DNA of 64,000 nt from Amia ocellicauda (taxonomy: Eukaryota; Chordata; Actinopteri; Amiiformes; Amiidae), in assembly GCF_036373705.1 (NCBI RefSeq), contig NC_089863.1, positions 2,249,944 to 2,313,943 on the forward strand, written 5' to 3'. Under the pieces are notes generated by a model. That model ran no database searches. It saw only the letters and a program-made list of their open reading frames with translations, and had not been told where the DNA came from. The position numbers were made by a program, and so were the translations under genes. Shown here one piece after another: positions 7,558 to 18,184 of the stretch. Numbering within the stretch: the stretch's first letter is position 1; every line of letters starts with the position of its first letter.

Positions 7558-7863
7558 AAACAATGCAACACAGAAAGAAAAGAGTTGCACTGTCATTCCT
7601 TGAGTCTCAAAGCATGCTACGACGCTGTTCCTAGCGTAACCCAATGGCACACAACACCAACAAGTAAACAATGCAACACAGAAAGAAAAGAGTTGCACTG
7701 TCGTTCCTTGAGTCTCAAAGCATGCTACGACGCTGTTCCTAGCGTTGCCCAACGGCACACAACACCAACAAGTAAACAATGCAACACAGAAAGAAAAGAG
7801 TTGCACTGTCGTTCCTTGAGTCTCAAAGCATGCTACGACGCTGTTCCTAGCGTTGCCCAACGG
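7558..7863. repeat. 108-bp minisatellite, 3 monomers (T-C-C)
   Basis: Same order of types as unit 3. Confidence 0.96.
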
Positions 7864-8343
7864 TACAATATGTGGATGACATGGGCAAGGAGAAGGAGAA
7901 AGAAGCTACTGTGCGCTGGACAATGGATGACACGTAACGCAAGGAACAGTTTCTCCCAGAAACAGCGTGTGAGCGCATCCACTGTGAATAGTGAAGGAGA
8001 AGACGACATTGCAGCGACGCACATGGGTGCTTCATTTTCACTTCTCGGGATCAAGTCATAGACCGCCTGGTGCAAACAATCACACTGTCAGGGCCAGGTG
8101 TGATACATAGAAGTTACACGCACTAACGCCGAGCTACAGCCTCTACTATGCTGAGTGTTGCTTCGAGGGTACAGGGACTAAAGAATGACATGTTGAAGTC
8201 AATTAATCAAAGACTAAATACATGTGCATTGATGTGTTTCTTGCAACATTGATTGTCAGCTCCATGTCAGCACAGTCCTCAACTCGTGTTGTCCTTGTCG
8301 GCAGAACAGGTGTGAGTGTGTTCCTGGGTGGTAAAAGATCCCT

Positions 8344-8426
8344 TGGCAGAAGTGGGATTCCATCCCAAGCATCCAGTGAAGACTGCGAGCTGAAAGCAGC
8401 GCCTCAGACCACTCAGCCATCCTGAC
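8344..8426 (-). pseudogene. Degenerate tRNA-Leu (CAG) pseudogene
   Basis: Unit 5 copy, same defects. Confidence 0.85.
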
Positions 8427-8505
8427 TTGTGCGGCTGTGTTTAAATGGAGTCAATCCCGACGTAATCGAAAACAGTGGATATCACAATGGATGTGGTTGT
8501 ATTTG

Positions 8506-8578
8506 GCCGAAATAGCTCAGTTGGGAGAGCGTTAGACTGAAGATCTAAAGGTCCCTCGTTCAATCCCGGGTTTCGGCA
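8506..8578 (+). tRNA. tRNA-Phe-GAA: tRNA-Phe (GAA), T-stem mismatch
   Basis: Unit 5 copy. G52 is C, giving a C/C mismatch in the T stem (CCTCG/CCGGG). The B-box core is otherwise kept. Confidence 0.9.
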
Positions 8579-8861
8579 TTTCACGAGGAGTATGTTCAGA
8601 AAGCACAAAGAGCCCATGTACTGCACACGTGTGCGTTTCTATTTTGCAGCTAGAGTGCACTGTGCTCCGATTCAAAGGTAATTGATTCAAAGCCCTTTTG
8701 CAAATACAACTCTAGGCGAAATCAACGACAGGCTCCTTGTTCACTTTACACTGCAGGCTGTGCAATGACTCCTGCAACGGGACAATTCCTGTAACTATTC
8801 ACTTCATTGCACTGTTTCGTGCTTTTTTTTTTTTTTTCATGTTCAGAAACTACCTGACTGA

Positions 8862-8934
8862 GCCCCAGTGGCCTAATGGATAAGGCACTGGCCTCCTAAG
8901 CCAGGGATTGTGGGTTCAAGTCCCATCTGGGGTG
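8862..8934 (+). tRNA. tRNA-Arg-CCT: tRNA-Arg (anticodon CCT)
   Basis: Unit 6 copy. A57 replaces G57 (T loop TTCAAGT), which the B-box consensus allows. The same change is in units 12, 13, 19, 21, 32 and 36. Confidence 0.96.
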
Positions 8935-9083
8935 ATGCCTGCCTTGTTTCTGAACACAATTGGTAATTCTCTGTGGGCTCTTGTCGTTTTTTCCTTCTGC
9001 TCATATCCTATTCACGAATTGCATCTGGGAAAGTTGGGAACTGCGCCGATTGAACCGGGAAACATAGACATTAAAAGATATCC

Positions 9084-9155
9084 TGGAGATGCTGAGGATT
9101 GATCTCGGGACCTCATACATGCAAAGCATGCGCTCTACCACTGAGCTACATCCCC
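9084..9155 (-). tRNA. tRNA-Ala-TGC: tRNA-Ala (TGC), T-stem variant
   Basis: Unit 6 copy. G64 is A, giving C50/A64 in the T stem. The same change is in units 7, 23 and 32. Confidence 0.92.
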
Positions 9156-9187
9156 ACCACCTGCATGTGTTTCCTTCAACAGCAAAC

Positions 9188-9601
9188 AAACAATGCAACA
9201 CAGAAAGAAAAGAGTTGCACTGTCATTCCTTGAGTCTCAAAGCATGCTACGACGCTGTTCCTAGCGTTGCCCAACGGCACACAACACCAACAAGTAAACA
9301 ATGCAACACAGAAAGAAAAGAGTTGCACTGTCGTTCCTTGAGTCTCAAAGCATGCTACGACGCTGTTCCTAGCGTTGCCCAACGGCACACAACACCAACA
9401 AGTAAACAATGCAACACAGAAAGAAAAGAGTTGCACTGTCGTTCCTTGAGTCTGAAAGCATGCTACGACGCTGTTCCTAGCGTTGCCCAACGGCACACAA
9501 CACCAACAAGTAAACAATGCAACACAGAACGAAAAGAGTTGCACTGTCGTTCCTAGAGTCTCAAAGCATGCTACGACGCTGTTCCTAGCGTTGCCCAACG
9601 G
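9188..9601. repeat. 108-bp minisatellite, 4 monomers (A-C-C-C)
   Basis: The last monomer has TCCTAGAGTC, which puts a stop in the + strand open frame. Confidence 0.96.
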
Positions 9602-10081
9602 TACAATATGTGGATGACATGGGCAAGGAGAAGGAGAAAGAAGCTACTGTGCGCTGGACAATGGATGACACGTAACGCAAGGAACAGTTTCTCCCAGAAA
9701 CAGCGTGTGAGCGCATCCACTGTGAATAGTGAAGGAGAAGACGACATTGCAGCGACGCACATGGGTGCGTCATTTTCACTTCTCGGGATCAAGTCATAGA
9801 CCGCCTGTTGCCAAAAATCACACTGTCAGGGCCAGGTGTGATACATAGAAGTTACACGCACTAACGCCGAGCTACAGCCTCTACTATGCTGAGTGTTGCT
9901 TCGAGGGTACAGGGACTAAAGAATGACATGTTGAAGTCAATTAATCAAAGACTAAATACATGTGCATTGATGTGTTTCTTGCAACATTGATTGTCAGCTC
10001 CATGTCAGCACAGTCCTCAACTCGTGTTGTCCTTGTCGGCAGAACAGGTGTGAGTGTGTTCCTGGGTGGTAAAAGATCCCT

Positions 10082-10164
10082 TGGCAGAAGTGGGATTCCA
10101 TCCCAAGCATCCAGTGAAGACTGCGAGCTGAAAGCAGCGCCTCAGACCACTCAGCCATCCTGAC
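10082..10164 (-). pseudogene. Degenerate tRNA-Leu (CAG) pseudogene
   Basis: Unit 6 copy, same defects. Confidence 0.85.
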
Positions 10165-10243
10165 TTGTGCGGCTGTGTTTAAATGGAGTCAATCCCGACG
10201 TAATCGAAAACAGTGGATATCACAATGGATGTGGTTGTATTTG

Positions 10244-10316
10244 GCCGAAATAGCTCAGTTGGGAGAGCGTTAGACTGAAGATCTAAAGGTCCCTGGTTCA
10301 ATCCCGGGTTTCGGCA
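10244..10316 (+). tRNA. tRNA-Phe-GAA: tRNA-Phe (anticodon GAA)
   Basis: Unit 6 copy, intact. Confidence 0.97.
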
Positions 10317-10599
10317 TTTCACGAGGAGTATGTTCAGAAAGCACAAAGAGCCCATGTACTGCACACGTGTGCGTTTCTATTTTGCAGCTAGAGTGCACTG
10401 TGCTCCGATTCAAAGGTAATTGATTCAAAGCCCTTTTGCAAATACAACTCTAGGCGAAATCAACGACAGGCTCCTTGTTCACTTTACACTGCAGGCTGTG
10501 CAATGACTCCTGCAACGGGACAATTCCTGTAACTATTCACTTCATTGCACTGTTTCGTGCTTTTTTTTTTTTTTTCATGTTCAGAAACTACCTGACTGA

Positions 10600-10672
10600 G
10601 CCCCAGTGGCCTAATGGATAAGGCACTGGCCTCCTAAGCCAGGGATTGTGGGTTCGAGTCCCATCTGGGGTG
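10600..10672 (+). tRNA. tRNA-Arg-CCT: tRNA-Arg (anticodon CCT)
   Basis: Unit 7 copy, intact. Confidence 0.97.
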
Positions 10673-10817
10673 ATGCCTGCCTTGTTTCTGAACACAATTG
10701 GTAATTCTCTATGGGCTCTTGTCGTTTTTTTCCTTCTGCTCATATCCTATTCACGAATTGCATCTGGGAAAGTTGGGAATTGAGCCGATTGAACCGGGAA
10801 AACATTAAAAGATATCC

Positions 10818-10889
10818 TGGAGATGCTGAGGATTGATCTCGGGACCTCATACATGCAAAGCATGCGCTCTACCACTGAGCTACATCCCC
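10818..10889 (-). tRNA. tRNA-Ala-TGC: tRNA-Ala (TGC), T-stem variant
   Basis: Unit 7 copy with G64 to A, as in unit 6. Confidence 0.92.
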
Positions 10890-10921
10890 ACCACCTGCAT
10901 GTGTTTCCTTCAACAGCAAAC

Positions 10922-11443
10922 AAACAATGCAACACAGAAAGAAAAGAGTTGCACTGTCATTCCTTGAGTCTCAAAGCATGCTACGACGCTGTTCCTAGCA
11001 TTGCCCAACGGCACACAACACCAACAAGTAAACAATGCAACACAGAAAGAAAAGAGTTGCACTGTCGTTCCTTGAGTCTCAAAGCATGCTACGACGCTGT
11101 TCCTAGCGTTGCCCAACGGCACACAACACCAACAAGTAAACAATGCAACACAGAAAGAAAAGAGTTGCACTGTCGTTCCTTGAGTCTGAAAGCATGCTAC
11201 GACGCTGTTCCTAGCGTTGCCCAACGGCACACAACACCAACAAGTAAACAATGCAACACAGAACGAAAAGAGTTGCACTGTCGTTCCTAGAGTCTCAAAG
11301 CATGCTACGACGCTGTTCCTAGCGTTGCCCAATGGCACACAACACCAACAAGTAAACAATGCAACACAGAAAGAAAGGAGTTGCACTGTCGATCCTTGAG
11401 TCTCAAAGCATGCTACGACGCTGTTCCTAGCGTTGCCCAACGG
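10922..11443. repeat. 108-bp minisatellite, 5 monomers (A-C-C-C-C)
   Basis: The fourth monomer carries the TCCTAGAGTC stop seen in unit 6. The fifth has AAGGAGTTGC and CGATCC, a variant also found in units 12, 19, 21, 32 and 36. Confidence 0.96.
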
Positions 11444-11923
11444 TACAATATGTGGATGACATGGGCAAGGAGAAGGAGAAAGAAGCTACAGTGCGCTGGA
11501 CAATGGATGACACGTAACGCAAGCAACAGTTTCTCCCAGAAACAGCGTGTGAGCGCATCCACTGTGAATAGTGAAGGAGAAGACGACATTGCAGCGACGC
11601 ACATGGGTGCGTCATTTTCACTTCTCGGGATCAAGTCATAGACCGCCTGTTGCCAAAAATCACACTGTCAGGGCCAGGTGTGATACATAGAAGTTACACG
11701 CACTAACGCCGAGCTACAGCCTCTACTATGCTGAGTGTTGCTTCGAGGGTACAGGGACTAAAGAATGACATGTTGAAGTCAATTAATCAAAGACTAAATA
11801 CATGTGCATTGATGTGTTTCTTGCAACATTGATTGTCAGCTCCATGTCAGCACAGTCCTCACCTCGTGTTGTCCTTGTCGGCAGAACAGGTGTGAGTGTG
11901 TTCCTGGGTGGTAAAAGATCCCT

Positions 11924-12006
11924 TGGCAGAAGTGGGATTCCATCCCAAGCATCCAGTGAAGACTGCGAGCTGAAAGCAGCGCCTCAGACCACTCAGCCAT
12001 CCTGAC
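11924..12006 (-). pseudogene. Degenerate tRNA-Leu (CAG) pseudogene
   Basis: Unit 7 copy, same defects. Confidence 0.85.
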
Positions 12007-12085
12007 TTGTGCGGCTGTGTTTAAATGGAGTCAATCCCGACGTAATCGAAAACAGTGGATATCACAATGGATGTGGTTGTATTTG

Positions 12086-12158
12086 GCCGAAATAGCTCAG
12101 TTGGGAGAGCGTTAGACTGAAAATCTAAAGGTCCCTGGATCAATCCCGGGTTTCGGCA
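12086..12158 (+). tRNA. tRNA-Phe-GAA: tRNA-Phe (GAA), variants at 37 and 54
   Basis: Unit 7 copy. G37 is A (loop CTGAAAA) and T54 is A (T loop ATCAATC, the same T loop as the array's Ala gene). The anticodon is kept; modification next to it would differ. Confidence 0.87.
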
Positions 12159-12444
12159 TTTCACGAGGAGTATGTTCAGAAAGCACAAAGAGCCCATGTA
12201 CTGCACACGTGTGCGTTTCTATTTTGCAGCTAGAGTGCACTGTGCTCCGATTCAAAGGTAATTGATTCAAAGCCCTTTTGCAAATACAACTCTAGGCGAA
12301 ATCAACGACAGGCTCCTTGTTCACTTTACACTGCAGGCTGTGCAATGACTCCTGCAACGGGACAATTCCTGTAACTATTGACTTCATTGCACTGTTTCGT
12401 GCTTTTTTTTTTTTTTTTTTCATGTTCAGAAACTACCTGACTGA

Positions 12445-12517
12445 GCCCCAGTGGCCTAATGGATAAGGCACTGGCCTCCTAAGCCAGGGATTGTGGGTTC
12501 GAGTCCCATCTGGGGTG
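12445..12517 (+). tRNA. tRNA-Arg-CCT: tRNA-Arg (anticodon CCT)
   Basis: Unit 8 copy, intact. Confidence 0.97.
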
Positions 12518-12665
12518 ATGCCTGCCTTGTTTCTGAACACAATTGGTAATTCTCTGTGGGCTCTTGTCGTTTTTTCCTTCTGCTCATATCCTATTCACGA
12601 ATTGCATCTGGGAAAGTTGGGAACTGCGCCGATTGATCGTGAAACATAGACATTAAAAGATATCC

Positions 12666-12737
12666 TGGAGATGCCGAGGATTGATCTCGGGACCTCATAC
12701 ATGCAAAGCATGCGCTCTACCACTGAGCTACATCCCC
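12666..12737 (-). tRNA. tRNA-Ala-TGC: tRNA-Ala (anticodon TGC)
   Basis: Unit 8 copy, same sequence as unit 1. Confidence 0.96.
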
Positions 12738-12769
12738 ACCACCAGCATGTGTTTCCTTCAACAGCAAAC

Positions 12770-13183
12770 AAACAATGCAACACAGAAAGAAAAGAGTTGC
12801 ACTGTCATTCCTTGAGTCTCAAAGCATGCTACGACGCTGTTCCTAGCGTTGCCCAACGGCACACAACACCAACAAGTAAACAATGCAACACAGAAAGAAA
12901 AGAGTTGCACTGTCATTCCTTGAGTCTCAAAGCATGCTACGACGCTGTTCCTAGCGTAACCCAATGGCACACAACACCAACAAGTAAACAATGCAACACA
13001 GAAAGAAAAGAGTTGCACTGTCGTTCCTTGAGTCTCAAAGCATGCTACGACGCTGTTCCTAGCGTTGCCCAACGGCACACAACACCAACATGTAAACAAT
13101 GCAACACAGAAAGAAAAGAGTTGCACTGTCGTTCCTTGAGTCTCAAAGCATGCTACGACGCTGTTCCTAGCGTTGCCCAACGG
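12770..13183. repeat. 108-bp minisatellite, 4 monomers (A-T-C-C)
   Basis: The link before the last monomer reads CAACATGTAAAC, a marker shared with units 11, 22, 25, 33 and 35. Confidence 0.96.
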
Positions 13184-13663
13184 TACAATATGTGGATGAC
13201 ATGGGCAAGGAGAAGGAGAAAGAAGCTACAGTGCGCTGGACAATGGATGACACGTAACGCAAGCAACAGTTTCTCCCAGAAACAGCGTGAGAGCGCATCC
13301 ACTGTGAATAGTGAAGGAGAAGACGACATTGCAGCGACGCACATGGGTGCGTCATTTTCACTTCTCGGGTTCAAGTCATAGACCGCCTGTTGCCAAAAAT
13401 CACACTGTCAGGGCCAGGTGTGATACATAGAAGTTACACGCACTAACGCCGAGCTACAGCCTCTACTATGCTGAGTGTTGCTTCGAGGGTACAGGGACTA
13501 AAGAATGACATGTTGAAGTCAATTAATCAAAGACTAAATACATGTGCATTGATGTGTTTCTTGCAACATTGATTGTCAGCTCCATGTCAGCACAGTCCTC
13601 AACTCGTGTTGTCCTTGTCGGCAGAACAGGTGTGAGTGTGTTCCTGGGTGGTAAAAGATCCCT

Positions 13664-13746
13664 TGGCAGAAGTGGGATTCCATCCCAAGCATCCAGTGAA
13701 GACTGCGAGCTGAAAGCAGCGCCTCAGACCACTCAGCCATCCTGAC
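13664..13746 (-). pseudogene. Degenerate tRNA-Leu (CAG) pseudogene
   Basis: Unit 8 copy, same defects. Confidence 0.85.
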
Positions 13747-13825
13747 TTGTGCGGCTGTGTTTAAATGGAGTCAATCCCGACGTAATCGAAAACAGTGGAT
13801 ATCTCAATGGATGTGGTTGTATTTG

Positions 13826-13898
13826 GCCGAAATAGCTCAGTTGGGAGAGCGTTAGACTGAAGATCTAAAGGTCCCTGGTTCAATCCCGGGTTTCGGCA
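13826..13898 (+). tRNA. tRNA-Phe-GAA: tRNA-Phe (anticodon GAA)
   Basis: Unit 8 copy, intact. Confidence 0.97.
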
Positions 13899-14183
13899 TT
13901 TCACGAGGAGTATGTTCAGAAAGCACAAAGAGCCCATGTACTGCACACGTGTGCGTTTCTATTTTGCAGCTAGAGTGCACTGTGCTCCGATTCAAAGGTA
14001 ATTGATTCAAAGCCCTTTTGCAAATACAACTCTAGGCGAAATCAATGACAGGCTCCTTGTTCACTTTACACTGCAGGCTGTGCAATGACTCCTGCAACGG
14101 GACAATTCCTGTAACTATTCACTTCATTGCACTGTTTCGTGCTTTTTTTTTTTTTTTTTCATGTTCAGAAACTACCTGACTGA

Positions 14184-14255
14184 GCCCCAGTGGCCTAATG
14201 GATAAGGCACTGGCCTTTAAGCCAGGGATTGTGGGTTCGAGTCCCATCTGGGGTG
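14184..14255 (+). tRNA. tRNA-Arg-derived, 6-base anticodon loop
   Basis: Unit 9 copy, 72 bases. The anticodon stem CTGGC/GCCAG is intact, but the loop is CTTTAA: one base shorter and without CCT. If the three bases after T33 are taken as the anticodon they read TTA, which would pair with the UAA stop codon; the short loop makes this uncertain and a non-functional gene is more likely. Acceptor, D and T arms and both promoter boxes are intact, so it may still be transcribed. The same form is in units 10, 14, 15, 16, 17, 18, 24, 31 and 34. Confidence 0.85.
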
Positions 14256-14404
14256 ATGTCTGCCTTGTTTCTGCACACAATTGGTAATTCTCTGAGGGTT
14301 CTTGTCGTTTTTTCCTTCTGCTCATATCCTATTCACGAATTGCATCTGGGAAAGTTGGGAATTGAGCCGATTGAACCGGGAAACATAGACATTAAAAGAT
14401 ATCC

Positions 14405-14476
14405 TGGAGATGCCGAGGATTGATCTCGGGACCTCATACATGCAAAGCATGCGCTCTACCACTGAGCTACATCCCC
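14405..14476 (-). tRNA. tRNA-Ala-TGC: tRNA-Ala (anticodon TGC)
   Basis: Unit 9 copy, same sequence as unit 1. Confidence 0.96.
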
Positions 14477-14508
14477 ACCACCAGCATGTGTTTCCTTCAA
14501 CAGCAAAC

Positions 14509-14706
14509 AAACAATGCAACACAGAAAGAAAAGAGTTGCACTGTCATTCCTTGAGTCTCAAAGCATGCTACGACGCTGTTCCTAGCGTTGCCCAACGGCA
14601 CACAACACCAACAAGTAAACAATGCAACACAGAAAGAAAAGAGTTGCACTGTCGTTCCTTGAGTCTCAAAGCATGCTACGACGCTGTTCCTAGCGTTGCC
14701 CAACGG
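14509..14706. repeat. 108-bp minisatellite, 2 monomers (A-C)
   Basis: The minimum copy number seen in the window. Confidence 0.96.
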
Positions 14707-15186
14707 TACAATATGTGGATGACATGGGCAAGGAGAAGGAGAGAGAAGCTACAGTGCGCTGGACAATGGATGACACGTAACGCAAGCAACAGTTTCTCCC
14801 AGAAACAGCGTGTGAGCGCATCCACTGTGAATAGTGAAGGAGAAGACGACATTGCAGCGACGCACATGGGTGCGTCATTTTCACTTCTCGGGATCAAGTC
14901 ATAGACCGCCTGTTGCCAAAAATCACACTGTCAGGGCCAGGTGTGATACATAGAAGTTACACGCACTAACGCCGAGCTACAGCCTCTACTATGCTGAGTG
15001 TTGCTTCGAGGGTACAGGGACTAAAGAATGACATGTTGAAGTCAATTAATCAAAGACTAAATACATGTGCATTGATGTGTTTCTTGCAACATTGATTGTC
15101 AGCTCCATGTCAGCACAGTCCTCAACTCGTGTTGTCCTTGTCGGCAGAACAGGTGTGAGTGTGTTCCTGGGTGGTAAAAGATCCCT

Positions 15187-15269
15187 TGGCAGAAGTGGGA
15201 TTCCATCCCAAGCATCCAGTGAAGACTGCGAGCTGAAAGCAGCGCCTCAGACCACTCAGCCATCCTGAC
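15187..15269 (-). pseudogene. Degenerate tRNA-Leu (CAG) pseudogene
   Basis: Unit 9 copy, same defects. Confidence 0.85.
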
Positions 15270-15348
15270 TTGTGCGGCTGTGTTTAAATGGAGTCAATCC
15301 CGACGTAATCGAAAACAGTGGATATCTCAATGGATGTGGTTGTATTTG

Positions 15349-15421
15349 GCCGAAATAGCTCAGTTGGGAGAGCGTTAGACTGAAGATCTAAAGGTCCCTG
15401 GTTCAATCCCGGGTTTCGGCA
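15349..15421 (+). tRNA. tRNA-Phe-GAA: tRNA-Phe (anticodon GAA)
   Basis: Unit 9 copy, intact. Confidence 0.97.
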
Positions 15422-15705
15422 TTTCACGAGGAGTATGTTCAGAAAGCACAAAGAGCCCATGTACTGCACACGTGTGCGTTTCTATTTTGCAGCTAGAGTG
15501 CACTGTGCTCCGATTCAAAGGTAATTGATTCAAAGCCCTTTTGCAAATACAACTCTAGGCGAAATCAACGACAGGCTCCTTGTTCACTTTACACTGCAGG
15601 CTGTGCAATGACTCCTGCAACGGGACAATTCCTGTAACTATTCACTTCATTGCACTGTTTCGTGTTTTTTTTTTTTTTTTTCATGTTCAGAAGCTACCTG
15701 ACTGA

Positions 15706-15777
15706 GCCCCAGTGGCCTAATGGATAAGGCACTGGCCTTTAAGCCAGGGATTGTGGGTTCGAGTCCCATCTGGGGTG
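15706..15777 (+). tRNA. tRNA-Arg-derived, 6-base anticodon loop
   Basis: Unit 10 copy, loop CTTTAA as in unit 9; other arms intact. Confidence 0.85.
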
Positions 15778-15926
15778 ATGTCTGCCTTGTTTCTGCACAC
15801 AATTGGTAATTCTCTGTGGGTTCTTGTCGTTTTTTCCTTCTGCTCATATCCTATTCACGAATTGCATCTGGGAAAGTTGGGAATTGAGCCGATTGAACCG
15901 GGAAACATAGACATTAAAAGATATCC

Positions 15927-15998
15927 TGGAGATGCCGAGGATTGATCTCGGGACCTCATACATGCAAAGCATGCGCTCTACCACTGAGCTACATCCCC
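15927..15998 (-). tRNA. tRNA-Ala-TGC: tRNA-Ala (anticodon TGC)
   Basis: Unit 10 copy, same sequence as unit 1. Confidence 0.96.
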
Positions 15999-16030
15999 AC
16001 CACCTGCATGTGTTTCCTTCAACAGCAAAC

Positions 16031-16444
16031 AAACAATGCAACACAGAAAGAAAAGAGTTGCACTGTCATTCCTTGAGTCTCAAAGCATGCTACGACGCTG
16101 TTCCTAGCGTAACCCAATGGCACACAACACCAACAAGTAAACAATGCAACACAGAAAGAAAAGAGTTGCACTGTCATTCCTTGAGTCTCAAAGCATGCTA
16201 CGACGCTGTTCCTAGCGTTGCCCAACGGCACACAACACCAACAAGTAAACAATGCAACACAGAACGAAAAGAGTTGCACTGTCGTTCCTTGAGTCTCAAA
16301 GCATGCTACGACGCTGTTCCTAGCGTCGCCCAACGGCACACAACACCAACAAGTAAACAATGCAACACAGAAAGAAAAGAGTTGCACTGTCGTTCCTTGA
16401 GTCTCAAAGCATGCTACGACGCTGTTCCTAGCGTTGCCCAACGG
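16031..16444. repeat. 108-bp minisatellite, 4 monomers (T-A-C-C)
   Basis: The third monomer has AGAACG and AGCGTCGCC, markers repeated in units 17, 18, 24 and 34. Confidence 0.96.
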
Positions 16445-16924
16445 TACAATATGTGGATGACATGGGCAAGGAGAAGGAGAAAGAAGCTACAGTGCGCTGG
16501 ACAATGGATGACACGTAACGCAAGCAACAGTTTCTCCCAGAAACAGCGTGAGAGCGCATCCACTGTGAATAGTGAAGGAGAAGACGACATTGCAGCGACG
16601 CACATGGGTGCGTCATTTTCACTTCTCGGGATCAAGTCATAGACCGCCTGTTGCCAAAAATCACACTGTCAGGGCCAGGTGTGATACATAGAAGTTACAC
16701 GCACTAACGCCGAGCTACAGCCTCTACTATGCTGAGTGTTGCTTTGAGGGTACAGGGACTAAAGAATGACATGTTGAAGTCAATTAATCAAAGACTAAAT
16801 ACATGTGCATTGATGTGTTTCTTGCAACATTGATTGTCAGCTCCATGTCAGCACAGTCCTCAACTCGTGTTGTCCTTGTCGGCAGAACAGGTGTGAGTGT
16901 GTTCCTGGGTGGTAAAAGATCCCT

Positions 16925-17007
16925 TGGCAGAAGTGGGATTCCATCCCAAGCATCCAGTGAAGACTGCGAGCTGAAAGCAGCGCCTCAGACCACTCAGCCA
17001 TCCTGAC
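16925..17007 (-). pseudogene. Degenerate tRNA-Leu (CAG) pseudogene
   Basis: Unit 10 copy, same defects. Confidence 0.85.
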
Positions 17008-17086
17008 TTGTGCGGCTGTGTTTAAATGGAGTCAATCCCGACGTAATCGAAAACAGTGGATATCTCAATGGATGTGGTTGTATTTG

Positions 17087-17159
17087 GCCGAAATAGCTCA
17101 GTTGGGAGAGCGTTAGACTGAAGATCTAAAGGTCCCTGGTTCAATCCCGGGTTTCGGCA
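17087..17159 (+). tRNA. tRNA-Phe-GAA: tRNA-Phe (anticodon GAA)
   Basis: Unit 10 copy, intact. Confidence 0.97.
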
Positions 17160-17445
17160 TTTCACGAGGAGTATGTTCAGAAAGCACAAAGAGCCCATGT
17201 ACTGCACACGTGTGCGTTTCTATTTTGCAGCTAGAGTGCACTGTGCTCCGATTCAAAGGTAATTGATTCAAAGCCCTTTTGCAAATACAACTCTAGGCGA
17301 AATCAACGACAGGCTCCTTGTTCACTTTACACTGCAGGCTGTGCAATGACTCCTGCAACGGGACAATTCCTGTAACTATTCACTTCATTGCACTGTTTCG
17401 TGCTTTTTTTTTTTTTTTTTTCATGTTCAGAAACTACCTGACTGA

Positions 17446-17518
17446 GCCCCAGTGGCCTAATGGATAAGGCACTGGCCTCCAAAGCCAGGGATTGTGGGTT
17501 CGAGTCACATCTGGGGTG
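17446..17518 (+). tRNA. tRNA-Arg body with Trp anticodon (CCA)
   Basis: Unit 11 copy. The loop is CTCCAAA, so position 36 has changed from T to A and the anticodon is CCA, which reads the Trp codon UGG. The rest of the body is Arg, apart from C62 to A, which mismatches G52 in the T stem. If charged with arginine it would put Arg at Trp codons. Vertebrate ArgRS uses anticodon bases, so charging may be lost. It is the only such copy, so a read error is possible. Confidence 0.85.
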
Positions 17519-17666
17519 ATGCCTGCCTTGTTTCTGAACACAATTGGTAATTCTCTGTGGGCTCTTGTCGTTTTTTCCTTCTGCTCATATCCTATTCACG
17601 AATTGCATCTGGGAAAGTTGGGAACTGCGCCGATTGATCGTGAAACATAGACATTAAAAGATATCC

Positions 17667-17738
17667 TGGAGATGCCGAGGATTGATCTCGGGACCTCATA
17701 CATGCAAAGCATGCGCTCTACCACTGAGCTACATCCCC
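17667..17738 (-). tRNA. tRNA-Ala-TGC: tRNA-Ala (anticodon TGC)
   Basis: Unit 11 copy, same sequence as unit 1. Confidence 0.96.
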
Positions 17739-17770
17739 ACCACCAGCATGTGTTTCCTTCAACAGCAAAC

Positions 17771-18184
17771 AAACAATGCAACACAGAAAGAAAAGAGTTG
17801 CACTGTCATTCCTTGAGTCTCAAAGCATGCTACGACGCTGTTCCTAGCGTTGCCCAACGGCACACAACACCAACAAGTAAACAATGCAACACAGAAAGAA
17901 AAGAGTTGCACTGTCATTCCTTGAGTCTCAAAGCATGCTACGACGCTGTTCCTAGCGTAACCCAATGGCACACAACACCAACAAGTAAACAATGCAACAC
18001 AGAAAGAAAAGAGTTGCACTGTCGTTCCTTGAGTCTCAAAGCATGCTACGACGCTGTTCCTAGCGTTGCCCAACGGCACACAACACCAACATGTAAACAA
18101 TGCAACACAGAAAGAAAAGAGTTGCACTGTCGTTCCTTGAGTCTCAAAGCATGCTACGACGCTGTTCCTAGCGTTGCCCAACGG
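17771..18184. repeat. 108-bp minisatellite, 4 monomers (A-T-C-C)
   Basis: Same order and CAACATGTAAAC link as unit 8. Confidence 0.96.

Larger units (their letters stand above)
7109..8740 (+). repeat. Array unit 5 (1,632 bp)
   Basis: Three monomers. Confidence 0.95.
8741..10478 (+). repeat. Array unit 6 (1,738 bp)
   Basis: Four monomers. This is the first unit with CTGCGCCG instead of TTGAGCCG between Arg and Ala. Confidence 0.95.
10479..12320 (+). repeat. Array unit 7 (1,842 bp)
   Basis: Five monomers. A small deletion removes the ATAGAC step of the Ala 3' flank (near 10800). Confidence 0.95.
12321..14060 (+). repeat. Array unit 8 (1,740 bp)
   Basis: Four monomers. It has GATTGATCGTGAAAC between Arg and Ala, a marker shared with units 11, 25, 33, 35 and 38. 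Confidence 0.95.
14061..15583 (+). repeat. Array unit 9 (1,523 bp, the shortest)
   Basis: Two monomers. This is the first unit with the 6-base Arg anticodon loop. Confidence 0.95.
15584..17321 (+). repeat. Array unit 10 (1,738 bp)
   Basis: Four monomers (T-A-C-C). Units 18 and 24 are near-twins with the same length, monomer order and markers (6-base Arg loop, CAGCGTGAGAGC, GCTTTGAGGG). Confidence 0.95.
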
